From: Amphibalanus amphitrite
Lineage: Eukaryota > Arthropoda > Thecostraca > Balanomorpha > Balanidae
Assembly (NCBI RefSeq): GCF_019059575.1
Contig: NW_024881625.1
Span: 620,001-684,000 of the forward strand
Length of the DNA: 64,000 bases
Reading direction: 5' to 3'
Under the pieces are notes generated by a model. It had not been told where the DNA came from. It did not search any database and worked only from the letters and a program-made list of their open reading frames with translations. Below are positions 19,580 through 30,635 of this stretch, piece by piece (the stretch's first letter is position 1; each line of letters opens with the position of its first letter). The position numbers and the translations under genes were made by a program.

Positions 19580-22500
19580 GTGCTTTTTACCTTTTTTGTG
19601 GTCAGTCAGGTATCTGTGTGCGCCTTTGCCTCATGTTATACGCGCCCTTTCTGCGCCTTTTTAACTACGCCTTTTATTCTACAGTGGAACTGTAGAGGCC
19701 TCCGGGCCAACTACCAGGACCTACAGTCTCTTATCCGTTGGCGCACACCCCTTGTTTTAGGTCTCCAGGAGACCAAGCTAGCGCCAAACGTTACCTTTGC
19801 CATCAAGGGCTACTCTGTTTTTAGAAGAGACCTGGACACCCCGACCATTGCCCATGGAGGTGTGCTTCTGGCGGTTCACCACAGCGTACCTGCGCGCCAG
19901 GTGCCGCTGCAGACTCCCCTGCAGGCGGTGGCCGCCAGAGTTGATTTCAACCACCGGGAACTAACTGTATGCTCTTTATACCTTCCACCAGGTATAGCGC
20001 TCCCGGTGGCTGAGCTGCATCGACTCGTCGATGAGCTTCCACCTCCGGTCCTGGTAGTCGGCGATTTTAATGCCCATAGCCTGGCGTGGGGATGCGACAC
20101 GACTGGCACTCGTGGTCGACTTTTAGAATCTTTTATCCGCGATGAGGCGCTGTGTATTTTAAATACAGGACAGCGCACCCATTTTACAACACCCTCCGGT
20201 CAAACATCGGCTCTGGACCTGAGCTTAGTCAGTCCGCGGCTAGCTCAGCTTTTTACCTGGTCCGTCCATGACGACCCACTCGGGAGCGACCACTTCCCAG
20301 TGTGGCTGGAGCACCAGGAGTCCCCAGTGTCAGGCAACCGACCACCTAGGTGGAATGTTCGGAAAGCCGACTGGGGCGAATTCCAGGCCGCTGTAGAGGC
20401 CTCTGTTTTATCCAGAGCCGACCCCTCTGTGATGTCTACAGAGGATTTTACATGTTTACTCATTGACTCCGCAAACGGGTGCATACCCAAGACGTCGAGT
20501 CAGCCTCGTCGTCCTCCGGTCCCGTGGTGGACCAAGGAATGCGGAGATGCGATTCGTGCCAGGAAGCGCGCTTTTAAAAAGTTTGACCGGAGTAGTACTA
20601 CTGAGAACCTCATCGCTTTTAAGAGAGCGCGGGCTTTTGCCCGACGCGTTTTAAAGGAGGCAAAGGCTGTTTCATGGCGCACTTACGTAAGTTCCTTAAA
20701 CCGTTTTACTCCTACGACCCAAATATGGGCACGCATGAAGCGCATTGAAGGCCGGTTCAGCTCTGTTCCGCTTCCGGTTTTAAGAGTGAACAACACGGAC
20801 ATATCTCACCCTTCAGACGTCGCAGAGACGATAGGCCGTGCACTCTATCAGCGCTGCCGAGGAGAGCAGTCCTCACGACCTGCACCAGCCGCCGTGGACT
20901 TCAGCACAGCTGAAAATTTGGTGTACAACGAGCCTTTCTCTATGGCTGAACTCACGTCTGCCATCAGCTCGTTGCGCAGCGTCTCAGAAGGTCCGGATGC
21001 TGTCCACAACGACATGCTCCGTCATCTCCCGGCAGTTGCCCTCGAGGCGCTGCTAGCAACTTTCAATTCGCTGTGGGAGACTGGCACTTTCCCTGAGACC
21101 TGGCGGGAAGCCACTATCATTCCTATCTTGAAGGCTGGCAAGTCGGGACATGACCCTCTCCACTATCGGCCCATCTCTCTCACATCATCGCTTTCAAAGC
21201 TGATGGAGAAGATGGTCAATGTGCGTCTTAGCTGGTTTCTGGAACATCACGGTGTTTTTACAAACGCCCAGTGCGGTTTTAGAAAGCACCGCAGCCCTGT
21301 TGACCACATTTTAGCCCTCGACACCGAGATACGCACCTGTTTTACTGAAAAGAAGCACCTTGGAGCATTGTTCTTTGATATTGAGGCGGCCTATGATACA
21401 GTGTTACGACACAGAATACTTTCCAAAGTACATAAGTACGGCATACGTGGCCGAATGGGTCTCTTTATCAAGAACTTTTTATCGGGTCGTCGGTTCAAAG
21501 TCCGTGTTGGCAGCCGTCTTTCGAGCAGTTTTATTCAGGAGAACGGAGTTCCTCAGGGCGGAGTGCTCAGTGTGGCGCTGTTCGCTGTGGCGATCAATGA
21601 CATTGGCGACAATCTCGCACCATCTATCGGCAAATCACTATTTGTCGATGATTTCGCAATCTGGTTTTCAGCTACGACCGCCCGTCACGTTGCCAGACAG
21701 TTGCAGCTCGCTGTAACCCGTCTGGAGAGGTGGAGCGACGACAACGGCCTTCGTTTTTCAACAACGAAGACCGTCGCTATGCACTTTTGCCGCCGCCGCT
21801 GTGACGACTTAGCCTTGGGAATCAAGCTCCATGGACAGGTGATTCCTACTCGGCCGGTGGCGAAGTTTCTTGGAATCTTTTTTGACAGTCGTTTGACGTA
21901 TAGAGAACATTTTAGAACGCTTCGGGAACGATGTTTTAAATCCCTGAACGTTTTAAAATGTGTCGCCCGCACATCTTATGGTGCGGACCGCAGGACCCTT
22001 CTTCTTCTCTATCGATCGATTATACGATCGAAGCTGGATTACGCTTCCTTTGTCTATGATTCAGCGAGTGAATCCAGCAAGAAGGTCTTGGATACAGTCC
22101 ATCATGCAGCACTCCGAATAGCCACCGGAGCATTCCGCACCTCGCCCAGGAGCAGCATTCTTGCTGAGGCGCACGAGCCGCCACTTTCTCTCCGCCGCCA
22201 GACGCTGGGGATGCGTTATGCTCTTAAACTACGTCAATTCCCGACGCATCCGACGTACCCGTACGTCTTTTCGCGTCACATTGCTTCACCTGGTAATGGG
22301 ACGAGTCATCCATTCGGAGCACGCATGAGAGGTTTATTCTCTACATCGAATATAGACTTGCGCGGCGTTCGGCGTATCTGGGGAACGCCTTCTCCACCCT
22401 GGAGAAACGCCCCGCCGCAGGTAGACCTCTCGCTTTCCGAAGTAAAAAAGGATAGCCTGCTGTCCTATGAAGCACAAACCAGAGCCTTGGAGCATATAGA

Positions 22501-23350
22501 CTCGTATGATGGTTTTATTTCAGTCTACACAGACGGCTCAAAAACATCCGAGGGAGCGGGTTGCTCTTTTGTCGCTGGTCGGGACACCCGCTCGTTTTCC
22601 CTTCCACCCAGCGCCTCGGTGTTTTCCTCAGAGCTAGTCGCCATCGAAAAGGCTCTGTGTTTTATTGAGGTGTCCGACGGTTTTTTCTATTTGATTTTAT
22701 CAGACTCACTAAGCAGTCTGTTGGCTTTACGACGGTTTAATCCTGACGACCCGATCATTCAGGACATTTTAACTCGGCTAACTTCGGTGGAACAGTCCGG
22801 AAAAACTATCCGGTTTTGCTGGATTCCCAGTCATGTTGGAATCCAAGGCAACGAGCTTGCTGACGCCGCCGCGAGACGCGCTGCCGCAGCGCCCTACACT
22901 CGGCGATTTCCTCTGCCTGCCCGGGATTACTATCCCGTCGTACGATCTTCCATGCTCTCGCAGTGGCAAGCAGAGTGGGACTCGCGCGCGAGCAGTAAGC
23001 TGAGAGATATCAAGCCAACTCTCGAGCCTTGGTCGTCATCCATGCAAAGTAACAGACATAACGAAGTCGTCTTATGTAGGCTGCGCATCGGCCATACGTA
23101 TGCCACGCATGGTCATCTCCTCCGCGGAGAAGAGCAGCCCACCTGTCGCAGGTGTACCGTGCCTCTCACTGTCTCTCACGTGCTTTTATCTTGTCCTCTC
23201 GCTGAACCGAACCGGACACGCTACCTCGGGCGCATCGCTCCGGGTACCACTATCCGCCGCTTACTGGGTGACGAGTCACCCTGGGTTTTATCCGGCAGCA
23301 TCTTTTCTTTTATCCGTTCGATCAACTTCCAAGTGATTTACTCGACCTGA
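19580..23350 (+). CDS. LINE ORF2: AP-endonuclease, reverse transcriptase, RNase H
   Basis: The 1256-residue frame is uninterrupted. The apurinic-like endonuclease runs from about residue 32 (ILQWNCRGLRANYQDLQ) with catalytic motifs LQETK, VVGDFNAHS and GSDHFPVW. Reverse transcriptase follows: LFFDIEAAYDTV (motif A), NGVPQGGVLSVALF (motif B) and LFVDDFAIW (motif C, acidic pair near 689-690). RNase H starts near residue 980 with YTDGSKT, SSELVAIEKAL, SDSLSSLLAL and WIPSHVGIQGNELADAAA, keeping the D-E-D-D set. A terminal CRRC...HVLLSC knuckle-like motif closes the protein. RNase H places it in the I group rather than Jockey or CR1. ORF2 begins about 80 bases after ORF1; the first 30 residues before the endonuclease may be leader. 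Confidence 0.9.
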   Translation: MLFTFFVVSQVSVCAFASCYTRPFCAFLTTPFILQWNCRGLRANYQDLQSLIRWRTPLVLGLQETKLAPNVTFAIKGYSVFRRDLDTPTIAHGGVLLAVHHSVPARQVPLQTPLQAVAARVDFNHRELTVCSLYLPPGIALPVAELHRLVDELPPPVLVVGDFNAHSLAWGCDTTGTRGRLLESFIRDEALCILNTGQRTHFTTPSGQTSALDLSLVSPRLAQLFTWSVHDDPLGSDHFPVWLEHQESPVSGNRPPRWNVRKADWGEFQAAVEASVLSRADPSVMSTEDFTCLLIDSANGCIPKTSSQPRRPPVPWWTKECGDAIRARKRAFKKFDRSSTTENLIAFKRARAFARRVLKEAKAVSWRTYVSSLNRFTPTTQIWARMKRIEGRFSSVPLPVLRVNNTDISHPSDVAETIGRALYQRCRGEQSSRPAPAAVDFSTAENLVYNEPFSMAELTSAISSLRSVSEGPDAVHNDMLRHLPAVALEALLATFNSLWETGTFPETWREATIIPILKAGKSGHDPLHYRPISLTSSLSKLMEKMVNVRLSWFLEHHGVFTNAQCGFRKHRSPVDHILALDTEIRTCFTEKKHLGALFFDIEAAYDTVLRHRILSKVHKYGIRGRMGLFIKNFLSGRRFKVRVGSRLSSSFIQENGVPQGGVLSVALFAVAINDIGDNLAPSIGKSLFVDDFAIWFSATTARHVARQLQLAVTRLERWSDDNGLRFSTTKTVAMHFCRRRCDDLALGIKLHGQVIPTRPVAKFLGIFFDSRLTYREHFRTLRERCFKSLNVLKCVARTSYGADRRTLLLLYRSIIRSKLDYASFVYDSASESSKKVLDTVHHAALRIATGAFRTSPRSSILAEAHEPPLSLRRQTLGMRYALKLRQFPTHPTYPYVFSRHIASPGNGTSHPFGARMRGLFSTSNIDLRGVRRIWGTPSPPWRNAPPQVDLSLSEVKKDSLLSYEAQTRALEHIDSYDGFISVYTDGSKTSEGAGCSFVAGRDTRSFSLPPSASVFSSELVAIEKALCFIEVSDGFFYLILSDSLSSLLALRRFNPDDPIIQDILTRLTSVEQSGKTIRFCWIPSHVGIQGNELADAAARRAAAAPYTRRFPLPARDYYPVVRSSMLSQWQAEWDSRASSKLRDIKPTLEPWSSSMQSNRHNEVVLCRLRIGHTYATHGHLLRGEEQPTCRRCTVPLTVSHVLLSCPLAEPNRTRYLGRIAPGTTIRRLLGDESPWVLSGSIFSFIRSINFQVIYST

Positions 23351-23509
23351 CCCCAATCCAACTAGCCCTCTCTAGTCCTTTCATCTAGTCAGTTGTCTAG
23401 GACGACACCTTTGCGCTGTTTTATCTTACCTTGCTATTTTATATCGAGTCTTACTTTCTAGTCTTAGTATCTAGAAGGTTCTTTCTTGTGGCACACTTGT
23501 TTTATTAGT

Positions 23510-26500
23510 ACGACGTTAAGCCGCCATCACAGCCTGAAGCACCGATTTTTTATCACCGATGTCACCACACCGATCCTGGGCACCGACTTCTTGGCCGCAC
23601 ACCAGCTCGTCGTCGACGTCGCCAGCCAACGCCTCCTGCGAGACGGCACCGTGTGCGCCAGCGCCCAGCGGTCACGACTGTGCTCCATCGGCGTGCGCCT
23701 CATCCACGAGCAGGCTGCTGCTCGCTATGCCGCCGTCCTCGCCCGCTACCCGGACGTAACATCGCCAGCGCCCGGCCCGGCACCAGTCAAGCACAGTGTG
23801 ACACACCATATCGTCACCACCGGGCCGCCAGTGCACCAGCGGCCACGGCGACTGCGACCAGACCGGACACACATCGCCAAAACAGAATTCGACAAGATGC
23901 TACGGCAGGGCACCATCCGCCCGTCCAGCAGCAGCTGGGCCTCGCCTCTCCACATGGCGCCCAAGAAATCTCCCGGCGAGTGGCGCCCCTGTGGGGACTA
24001 CAGGGTGCTGAACGCCCGCACTCTGCCGGACCGGTACCCGCTTCCCTACCTGCGAGACTTCTCGGCCGACCTGCACGGGTGTGCCGTCTTCAGCACGATC
24101 GACTTGGTGAAGGCGTTTCACCAGATACCCGTGGAACCTGCCGACGTCGCCAAGACCGCCATAACTACACCGTTCGGCCTCTACGAATGCGTCCGGATGC
24201 CATTCGGCCTCAGGAACGCTGGACAGACCTTCCAGCGTTTCATGGATGAGGTCCTCCGCGGCATACCGGGCTGCTTCGTTTACCTCGACGACATCCTGCT
24301 TGCCAGCCCGACTGCCGAACACCACCTGCAGCTCCTGGACCACGTACTTCAGCGCCTCAACACCTACGGCGTCGTCGTCAACAGGCACAAGTGCGTCCTG
24401 GGTCAGCAGCAGGTGGTGTTCCTCGGCCACTCGGTGGACGCCGACGGCGTCCGCCCGCTGCCTGGACGAGTCGAAGCCATCAGGAACTTCCCAGAGCCGA
24501 CCACGCAGTCCCAGCTGCGGAGGTTCCTGGGGATGGTTGCGTACTATCACCGCTTCGTCCACCGGGCCGCCGAACTCTTGCAGCCCCTGCACGCCCTGCT
24601 CACTAACAAGGGCAAGAACTCCAAAGCGCCCGTCGCGTGGACGGACGCGACACGCCAGCGCTTCCGACACATCAAGGACGCCCTGGCCGCGGCGACGCAC
24701 CTCGCGCACCAGGTCCCGGACGCGCCGCTCGCCCTCTTCGTCGACGCCTCAGACTGCGGAGTGGGCGCCGTCCTCCAACAGCACGTAGCTGGCGAGTGGC
24801 AGCCGCTAAGCTTCTTCTCTAAGACGCTTCAACCTGCAGAGAAGAAGTACAGTACGTTCGGGCGCGAGCTGCTCGCCATCTACCTGGCCGTCCGACATTT
24901 CAAGCATTCTATCGAAGGCCGGTCGGCAATTGTCTTTACGGACCACCGCCCGCTGGTAACGGCCGTCGGCTCCTCTTCCGACCGCTACTCACCACGAGAG
25001 GTCCGCCACCTGGACTACATCGGCCAGTTCGTGTCGGACATCCGCCATGTGCCTGGCAAAGACAACGTGGTCGCCGACACGCTGTCGCGCACGGTCTCGA
25101 TGGTGGCCCAGCCGCGCCCCCCGCTCGCCGACTTCACTGCCATCGCCAAGGCCCAGTCCGAAGACGGCTCGCTGGAAGAACTCGAGGCCTCAGACACCTC
25201 ACTGCGCCTGCGCCACATCCCGGTCGGCGATGGACTCCGTCTGCTCTGCGACGAGTCCACCGGATCGCCTCGGCCGGTCCTCCCAGAGGCGCTGCGCCGG
25301 CCCTTCGCCAAGGCTCTGCACGACCTGTCGCACCCTGGCGTCGAGGCCACCGTCAAGATCGTCTCCAAGCGGTTCGTCTGGCCCGGTATGGATCGTGACG
25401 TGCGCCGCTGGACCCGAACCTGCCTCGCCTGCCAGCGCTGCAAGATCGGCCGGCACACCAAGTCCGACGTCGGCACCTTCCAGCCGCCTCAGCAACGCTT
25501 CGACCACGTCCATGTAGACCTCGTCGGTCCGATGCCTCCATCAAGAGGCCACTCGTACCTTCTGACGTGCGTCGACCGGTTCACTCGGTGGCCAGAAGCC
25601 ATCCCGCTGCCAGACATTCGCACCACCACGGTGGCTCGAGCCTTCCTCGAGCACTGGATCGCCAGGTTCGGTGTTCCATCCATCATCACCACCGACCGCG
25701 GCGCTCAGTTCGAGTCTGCCCTCTGGTCGGAGCTTCAGCGGTTCCTCGGCTGCCAGCGGACTCGGACAACCAGCTACCACCCGGCCTGCAACGGCATGGT
25801 CGAGCGGTTCCACCGTCAGCTGAAGGCCAGCCTCCGTGCCCACCAAGCTGCCTCGTGGACAGACGTGCTGCCGCTGGTCATGCTGGGCATCCGCGCCACC
25901 ATCAAAACCGACCTGCAGGCGTCCCCAGCTGAACTGGTATACGGCTCTCCACTGCGACTCCCAGCCGAGTTCTTCGACAACAGCCGCACAGCAGACGCAT
26001 CACCAGCCTCCTTCGTCAAGGACCTGCGACGCGCCATGGCTCAGCTTCGACCCACTCTGCCACGGACAACCAAGCGCGCCACGTACGTCCCGGAGGCGCT
26101 GAAGACGGCAAAGTACGTTTTCGTTCGGCGGGACGACCACCGTTACCCTCTGGACGCACCGTACGACGGCCCGTTCCCAGTCATCAACAGGACAGACAAG
26201 ACCATCACCATCCAACGGCGACAGCGACGCGACGTCATCACCATCGACCGTTGCAAGCCCGCCTTCATGGACGAGGTGCCGGATCAACCTCAGGAGCAGC
26301 CACAGCGCGCACCTGACGTGCAGTCATCGGCCGCCCAGACAGGCGGCCCGGAGCTCCTGCTCTATGACGACACTCCGGCGGCCGCACGTCCTGCACCGCC
26401 AGCAGCGCCAACACCACGCCCGGCGCCAACGGAAGCACCAACAACACGACCGACAACACCGCGACCAGCAGCGCCATCGCGGCCAGCATCGACCACGGAC

Positions 26501-26623
26501 ATCACCACGGCAGCACAGCCCAGATCGATTCTCCGCACTCGCTCTGGACGCGAGTCACGACCACCGGATCGATTTCGACACGTCACCTTCATCGGCGACG
26601 CGTCTAGGGAGGGGGCAGTGTAG
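23510..26623 (+). CDS. Ty3/Gypsy Pol region (protease tail, RT, RNase H, integrase)
   Basis: After the LINE, the frame opens in the C-terminal part of the aspartic protease ([18 protein letters not shown]). Reverse transcriptase follows, with [34 protein letters not shown] and the catalytic [10 protein letters not shown] near 24278. RNase H ([18 protein letters not shown], then TDHRPL) follows, then the integrase zinc domain ([11 protein letters not shown]...CLACQRCK) and the DDE core ([34 protein letters not shown]). A Pro/Thr/Arg-rich tail ends at a stop a few bases inside the 3' LTR. These parts copy the RNA and integrate the DNA. The element is a broken fossil because of the nested LINE. 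Confidence 0.9.
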   Translation, partial: TTLSRHHSLKHRFFITDVTTPILGTDFLAAHQLVVDVASQRLLRDGTVCASAQRSRLCSIGVRLIHEQAAARYAAVLARYPDVTSPAPGPAPVKHSVTHHIVTTGPPVHQRPRRLRPDRTHIAKTEFDKMLRQGTIRPSSSSWASPLHMAPKKSPGEWRPCGDYRVLNARTLPDRYPLPYLRDFSADLHGCAVFSTIDLVKAFHQIPVEPADVAKTAITTPFGLYECVRMPFGLRNAGQTFQRFMDEVLRGIPGCFVYLDDILLASPTAEHHLQLLDHVLQRLNTYGVVVNRHKCVLGQQQVVFLGHSVDADGVRPLPGRVEAIRNFPEPTTQSQLRRFLGMVAYYHRFVHRAAELLQPLHALLTNKGKNSKAPVAWTDATRQRFRHIKDALAAATHLAHQVPDAPLALFVDASDCGVGAVLQQHVAGEWQPLSFFSKTLQPAEKKYSTFGRELLAIYLAVRHFKHSIEGRSAIVFTDHRPLVTAVGSSSDRYSPREVRHLDYIGQFVSDIRHVPGKDNVVADTLSRTVSMVAQPRPPLADFTAIAKAQSEDGSLEELEASDTSLRLRHIPVGDGLRLLCDESTGSPRPVLPEALRRPFAKALHDLSHPGVEATVKIVSKRFVWPGMDRDVRRWTRTCLACQRCKIGRHTKSDVGTFQPPQQRFDHVHVDLVGPMPPSRGHSYLLTCVDRFTRWPEAIPLPDIRTTTVARAFLEHWIARFGVPSIITTDRGAQFESALWSELQRFLGCQRTRTTSYHPACNGMVERFHRQLKASLRAHQAASWTDVLPLVMLGIRATIKTDLQASPAELVYGSPLRLPAEFFDNSRTADASPASFVKDLRRAMAQLRPTLPRTTKRATYVPEALKTAKYVFVRRDDHRYPLDAPYDGPFPVINRTDKTITIQRRQRRDVITIDRCKPAFMDEVPDQPQEQPQRAPDVQSSAAQTGGPELLLYDDTPAAARPAPPAAPTPRPAPTEAPTTRPTTPRPAAPSRPASTTDITTAAQPRSILRTRSGRESRPPDRFRHVTFIGDASREGAV
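26606..26618 (+). promoter_or_regulatory. Polypurine tract of the Gypsy element
   Basis: The purine run AGGGAGGGGG followed by CAG lies directly before the 3' LTR, the expected site for plus-strand priming. Confidence 0.8.
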
Positions 26624-27360
26624 TGACGAGCTGTGCCCGATCGCGTAGTGTACATATGTTATGTTTGTTTATGTTTGTTGTCATATGTCTGTATCGTGCA
26701 TATATTCTCTGTACCTAATGTGTCCGCCACTGCGCGCGTGGACCTCCAAGAACTGTGCGCCGTTCTACATGATAGCGCATGCGCACTATTCGTTACCACT
26801 TGGTACTGTTAGTACAAAGGTCGCCCAATTGTGTGCAAATACATTCGATTTCTAACCGGAGCAGGACTTTGAAGAAGAGAGGCGAAGGAAGACGGAGAAG
26901 GCTGAAGGCTGACGACGGAGAGACACACGCACAACCGACCTTCAAGGTCGCACCGAGCTACGGTCGAGCGAGGTGGGCAACACGCCCTTAAAGACGCCTC
27001 TGATTGTAGCCACGCCGGTACCCCTGGTCGGACCCGGTATACTGACACGGACCTTGCCACTGGCTCTGGCTCAGGTTGTCTTAGCGGACACGCCTGCCAG
27101 TCCAGACGCTCTCCTAAGAGCGAGTGCTCGGCTACCGCCAGTCTGCCGGGCCCAACAGCGTTCTGCTGACACCCGCCGATACCGCTCGCCGCACCGCAAG
27201 TGCCGCAGCGATTCGGGCGCTCCAGGCGAGCGTAACGGGAGTCACACCAGTCCGCGCCGCCAGGCTCTGCCCGCTGTTGTATTCACGGACGGCCCTTCTT
27301 TAGATTGCTGACACAGATTCAGTAGATTGCACAGATCAGCTGGCCGTCCGTAGAATTACA
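26619..27360 (+). repeat. 3' LTR of the Ty3/Gypsy element
   Basis: The 742-bp copy starts TGTAGTGACG and ends AATTACA, followed by the target duplication TCTT at 27361-27364. It is nearly identical to the 5' LTR. Confidence 0.95.
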
Positions 27361-27366
27361 TCTTAA

Positions 27367-28026
27367 CCTGCGCCGGGACGGTGCTCGGCGCGCCAACCGC
27401 TCTGGTGGTGTCTGAACACTCCCCGCGTATAACTCGGCTCCTGGGCCACGTAGAGACACACCATAAGCGGCAATCGAAAGAGCACCAAGAATAATGAGGA
27501 AAATACTTCGGTCATTTTTTAGGCCAGGTCAATAATCAGGTCGCCAGAGGTAGTCATAGCTCAAATTTTGCTTATTTCAACTACTTTCGAAACACTGGCG
27601 CGTAACTCAGGAACCAATAGAGCGAGAGCGCCGCGGAAAAGCGCATTCGATAACCCCTTTTGCCCTCTTTCGAGAGGGTGTCTCAGATTTGACCTCAATT
27701 TAACGGTTTAGCCTTCAGGGGTTCAAATGAAAAATAGTTATTGTTACGTAACATGTCTTTTTTTAGTTAACAGACTGAAGATATTGATTTTGCCAGCACA
27801 GAGTTCCTCTCGTTGAGACGCCCCGAATGAACTATAATTTGACCTTGAGAGGTCAATTTGAAATTTGGCCTCAGGTCAAGGTCATGACCTGACCGGAAAA
27901 AGTCATGTTGCATATCAGTCGATCCGTATCGTCGAGCAGAACACATCTGGGGCGTTTCCATCGCTCTACAGGGTGTCCAGAAATAATTTGTCTCTTGTTC
28001 ATTCAGCTATAATCCCAACATGCGCT
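27367..28026. mobile_element. Partial TTAA element relative next to the Gypsy 3' LTR
   Basis: TTAA at 27363-27366 overlaps the Gypsy target duplication and is followed by a terminus-like CCTGCGCCGGGACGG. The interior at 27840-27970 is, on the opposite strand, closely similar to the family C element near 30560-30635 plus 33709-33800. Its right end is not defined; the sequence stops resembling the family before the MITE at 28031. Confidence 0.5.
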
Positions 28027-28030
28027 TTAA

Positions 28031-28526
28031 AGGGACTATCCCACCTTTAACATGGGGTTTGAGTTGAGATAGCCAAGTTTGCGGCGAGGTTCAGAAACCA
28101 CTATCTATCTAGGTTGCAACCCCCGCGGCCTCTTGGTGTTGAAGAAATTCGTTCCCTTCATTTGAAAATGGGCCTTGTACAAGGCCCTATCTTCAACATG
28201 GAGCGACCGTTAGTGTGACGTCACCTCGTTTAGTCATTCTGATTTAAATGGGTTTGTTCGTTGAAAATCGCTTAAAACTTGGTCTGAACTTTGTTGTGGT
28301 GCCTACAGAGTAAAAAGAATCAGCTTTATGACAGTAATGTGGCCTGGGGAAGGAGGTAATTTTGGGCTGTGACGTCACATATTTGAAAGTTTGTGTTTGG
28401 AATATGGGAAGCCTAAGATGTTTAATGAAAAATAAATGCCAGAAACGTGTTCCTGGTCATCCAATCTATAAAGTCGGGCACAATTTAACAGGTTTTAACA
28501 ACATTTTAGAAGATGGGATAGTCCCT
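28031..28526. mobile_element. TTAA-flanked MITE with AGGGACTATCCCACC ends, copy 2
   Basis: This 496-bp copy is flanked by TTAA at 28027-28030 and 28527-28530 and is nearly identical to the copy at 5947-6450. The ends are AGGGACTATCCCACCTT and, inverted, AGGGACTATCCCATCTT. Small internal length differences distinguish the two. Confidence 0.9.
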
Positions 28527-28691
28527 TTAAGAACTGTTGGAAAATTTGCTAGGACCGTGCCTCAGGCTATCCACAGCTGTCCGTTAGCCACATGACCTAA
28601 CCCGGTCACCTGACCTTGACAGTTGACACCTGCGAGGCGCTAGGCGTCAGTGTTTGGCAGTCGTAACTCGCACCTGAACGTGGTGTCTACT

Positions 28692-28973
28692 ATGACGAAA
28701 GAAACTATTAGACAAAGCATCATTGCTCTGAAGTTAGGTGAAGACTGGAATGAAGTAGAAAGTCAAATCAAATCCTCTGTCTTGATCCCAATCGAAAACC
28801 TATGGGGAATCATGAAGGAGAAGCTCAGCAAGATTGAACCACCTCCCGCAGAAAACGAACTTAAGAGGAACCTGTGAAAGGTGTGGCTGAACATCAGCGC
28901 GGATACTCCGGACATCTTGGTCCATGGAATGCCAAAGCAGATGAGGGAATGGGTAGTACAGGGCAGGGGATAA
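28692..28973 (+). pseudogene. Internally deleted Tc1/mariner transposase
   Basis: The frame begins MTKETIRQSIIALKLG, the typical N-terminal helix of Tc1-like transposases, and about 30 residues later jumps to IPIENLWGIMKEKL, the conserved C-terminal block that contains the last catalytic acidic region. After a stop at 28875-28877 the same frame continues with VWLNISADTPDILVHGMP, the normal C-terminus, to 28973. The paired-type DNA-binding region and most of the DD catalytic core between these points are missing. This is a deletion derivative of a plain DNA transposon; no obvious terminal repeats were identified. Confidence 0.7.
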
Positions 28974-29014
28974 ATCGCTAAATAAATCATGACCCGGGGA
29001 TATTTGTTTGTTAA

Positions 29015-30011
29015 CCCGCGCACCGACGGGGGTCCGCGCCAACTTAGAACCGACGGGGAGGGGGGGGGGGCAGATGAGATCTCGAGAACGAAGCGAGATA
29101 GCGCCAAGCGGTAAACGGCATGGGATACGCACGGACAAAGTCTACAATTTATACGCAGGTCATTTTCAGGTCAGGTCAAAGATGACGGCACAGGGGTCAA
29201 AAAAGTCAAAATGGCGGCGCTAGATACGGAGAGTTTTTTCTCGAATAACTTTCGAACTAGTCAAGATAGGAAAAAACTAAGGACATCATCTTGATCCTCT
29301 CGTCAATCTGCATCGAATGATATATGTATATGTTGACCTCGAAAGGTCAAAGAAAAAGGTTGACCTCAGGTCACGTGACCTCGAGGTCATCAGGTATATC
29401 ATTCGATGCGCCTTGACGAGCTGAACACAATGAGACCATCTGCGCGGCTGTATCTTGTTCCTGTACGGAGTTATTGGCAAAAAACCTTTGGTGACCTTTG
29501 ATGACGTCGCATGACCTTACAGCTGCCCAACAGCAAAACAGACCTCAAGGTAGTGAAGGTTGATCGTATATGAAGTCATGTATAGTATATGGGCCATTCC
29601 GACCCGTTTTAGTGGTAAAAACAGGGAGTTGATTTTTCCCCCATTGACTTATAATGGGGAGGTCGAGAAATTGACCCGACCTTAGGTCATCGATATCAAA
29701 ATTCCGAGATTAACAAAATTGTAGCTACTAATAACCTTATAATATCCTGCGACTTTCAAAGGCCTCCGACATCTACTGTAGCTCTGGCACGGTGACAAAG
29801 TTGCAAAAAGTGACTTGAGGTTGGGTCATTCAAAGTGACCTGCTGACCTGACCTTAAAAGTTAGGAGATTCAAACTTGCACACCATGTGTAAAATTGATA
29901 AGAGAATAGTCGTACCAAATTTCGCGGCACTACGCGCCGCGGTTTTCCCGCTATCTACGAAAAACCTCAGGGGGGGGAGGCGGATATCCGCCCCCTCCGT
30001 CGGTGCGCGGG
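29015..30011. mobile_element. TTAA element, family B, copy 2
   Basis: TTAA flanks at 29011-29014 and 30012-30015, with termini CCCGCGCACCGACGGGGG on both sides (the inner part of the right end is slightly diverged). It is 997 bp long and matches the copy at 3354-4351 nearly throughout, including the AGGTCACGTGACCT inverted pair at 29368-29381. Its right TTAA is the left TTAA of the family C element. Confidence 0.9.
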
Positions 30012-30635
30012 TTAACTCGCGCCCTGCTGGGGGTAGGTGTTTGAACAGCCCCCCCCTGTGGTTTTTCGCGAATATGGAGCGCCGCCGTTTTTGCTACACC
30101 TTACCATGCATCAATGCTACACATGTGAAAGTTCCAGACCAAGGTCATTCAAGGTCAGGTCACCAGGTCACAAGTGACCTCACCTTGTAAAAGGTTTGAA
30201 TTTCTGCTTTACTTACACCGAGTGACCGACCGCTTTGAAACTTTCAGCGATTGCTAAGAGCAATAGCATGTACAAAATGTATATCTCAGAATTTTGATAT
30301 CGATGACCTAAGGTCAGGTCAATTTTGCGACCTCCCCATCATAAGTCAATGGGAGCAAACAGAAATGCGCCGCTTTTGGAAGAAAGCCATTATAAACACT
30401 CCCAAACACTGCAGTACAAGTGGTTTAGACACACTGAAAACATGAAAATTGTATCCGTGACCCCTGTTTATGCCCCTGAGGTCATCTCAGGTCAGGAATG
30501 TGATCTAACAGTTTTTTGCAAATAACTTTTGATAGAGGCATGCTAGAGCGATGAAAACGCCTTAGATGTGTTCAGCTTTGCAATACGGATCGACTGATAT
30601 GCAACATGATCATTTTCGGTCAGGTCATGACTTAA

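Larger units (their letters stand above)
16790..23510 (+). mobile_element. I-clade LINE inserted into the Gypsy element, apparently full length
   Basis: The insert holds a 5' UTR with tandem repeats, ORF1 with three zinc knuckles, and ORF2 with endonuclease, reverse transcriptase and RNase H, in the order of the I/Nimb group. Both frames are open. The 3' UTR (23351 to about 23510) has no poly(A) or TAA tail. The motif TCTAGTC recurs in the ORF1-ORF2 spacer and in the 3' UTR. Exact ends are uncertain by some tens of bases because no clear target duplication was found. Since the host Gypsy is itself young, this insertion must be very recent. Confidence 0.85.
15386..27360 (+). mobile_element. 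Young Ty3/Gypsy LTR retrotransposon with a nested LINE
   Basis: The element is bounded by two LTRs (15386-16137 and 26619-27360) starting TGTAGTGACG and ending AATTACA, and by the 4-bp duplication TCTT (15382-15385 and 27361-27364). Gag, a protease tail, reverse transcriptase, RNase H and integrase follow the usual Gypsy order. The LTRs differ mainly by two small length changes, implying recent insertion. It is broken by an I-type LINE (about 16790-23510). No envelope-like frame was seen. The integrase places it in Ty3/Gypsy rather than BEL or Copia; finer lineage was not determined. Confidence 0.95.

Noticed and set aside
16745-23560. Target duplication flanking the nested LINE
   Set aside because: Only weak matches (TTAGCCG against TTAAGCCG) were found, not enough to define one.
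23559-26648. Long Arg/Pro-rich frames on both strands across the Gypsy Pol region
   Set aside because: Shadows of the GC-rich Pol frame, which alone carries all catalytic motifs.
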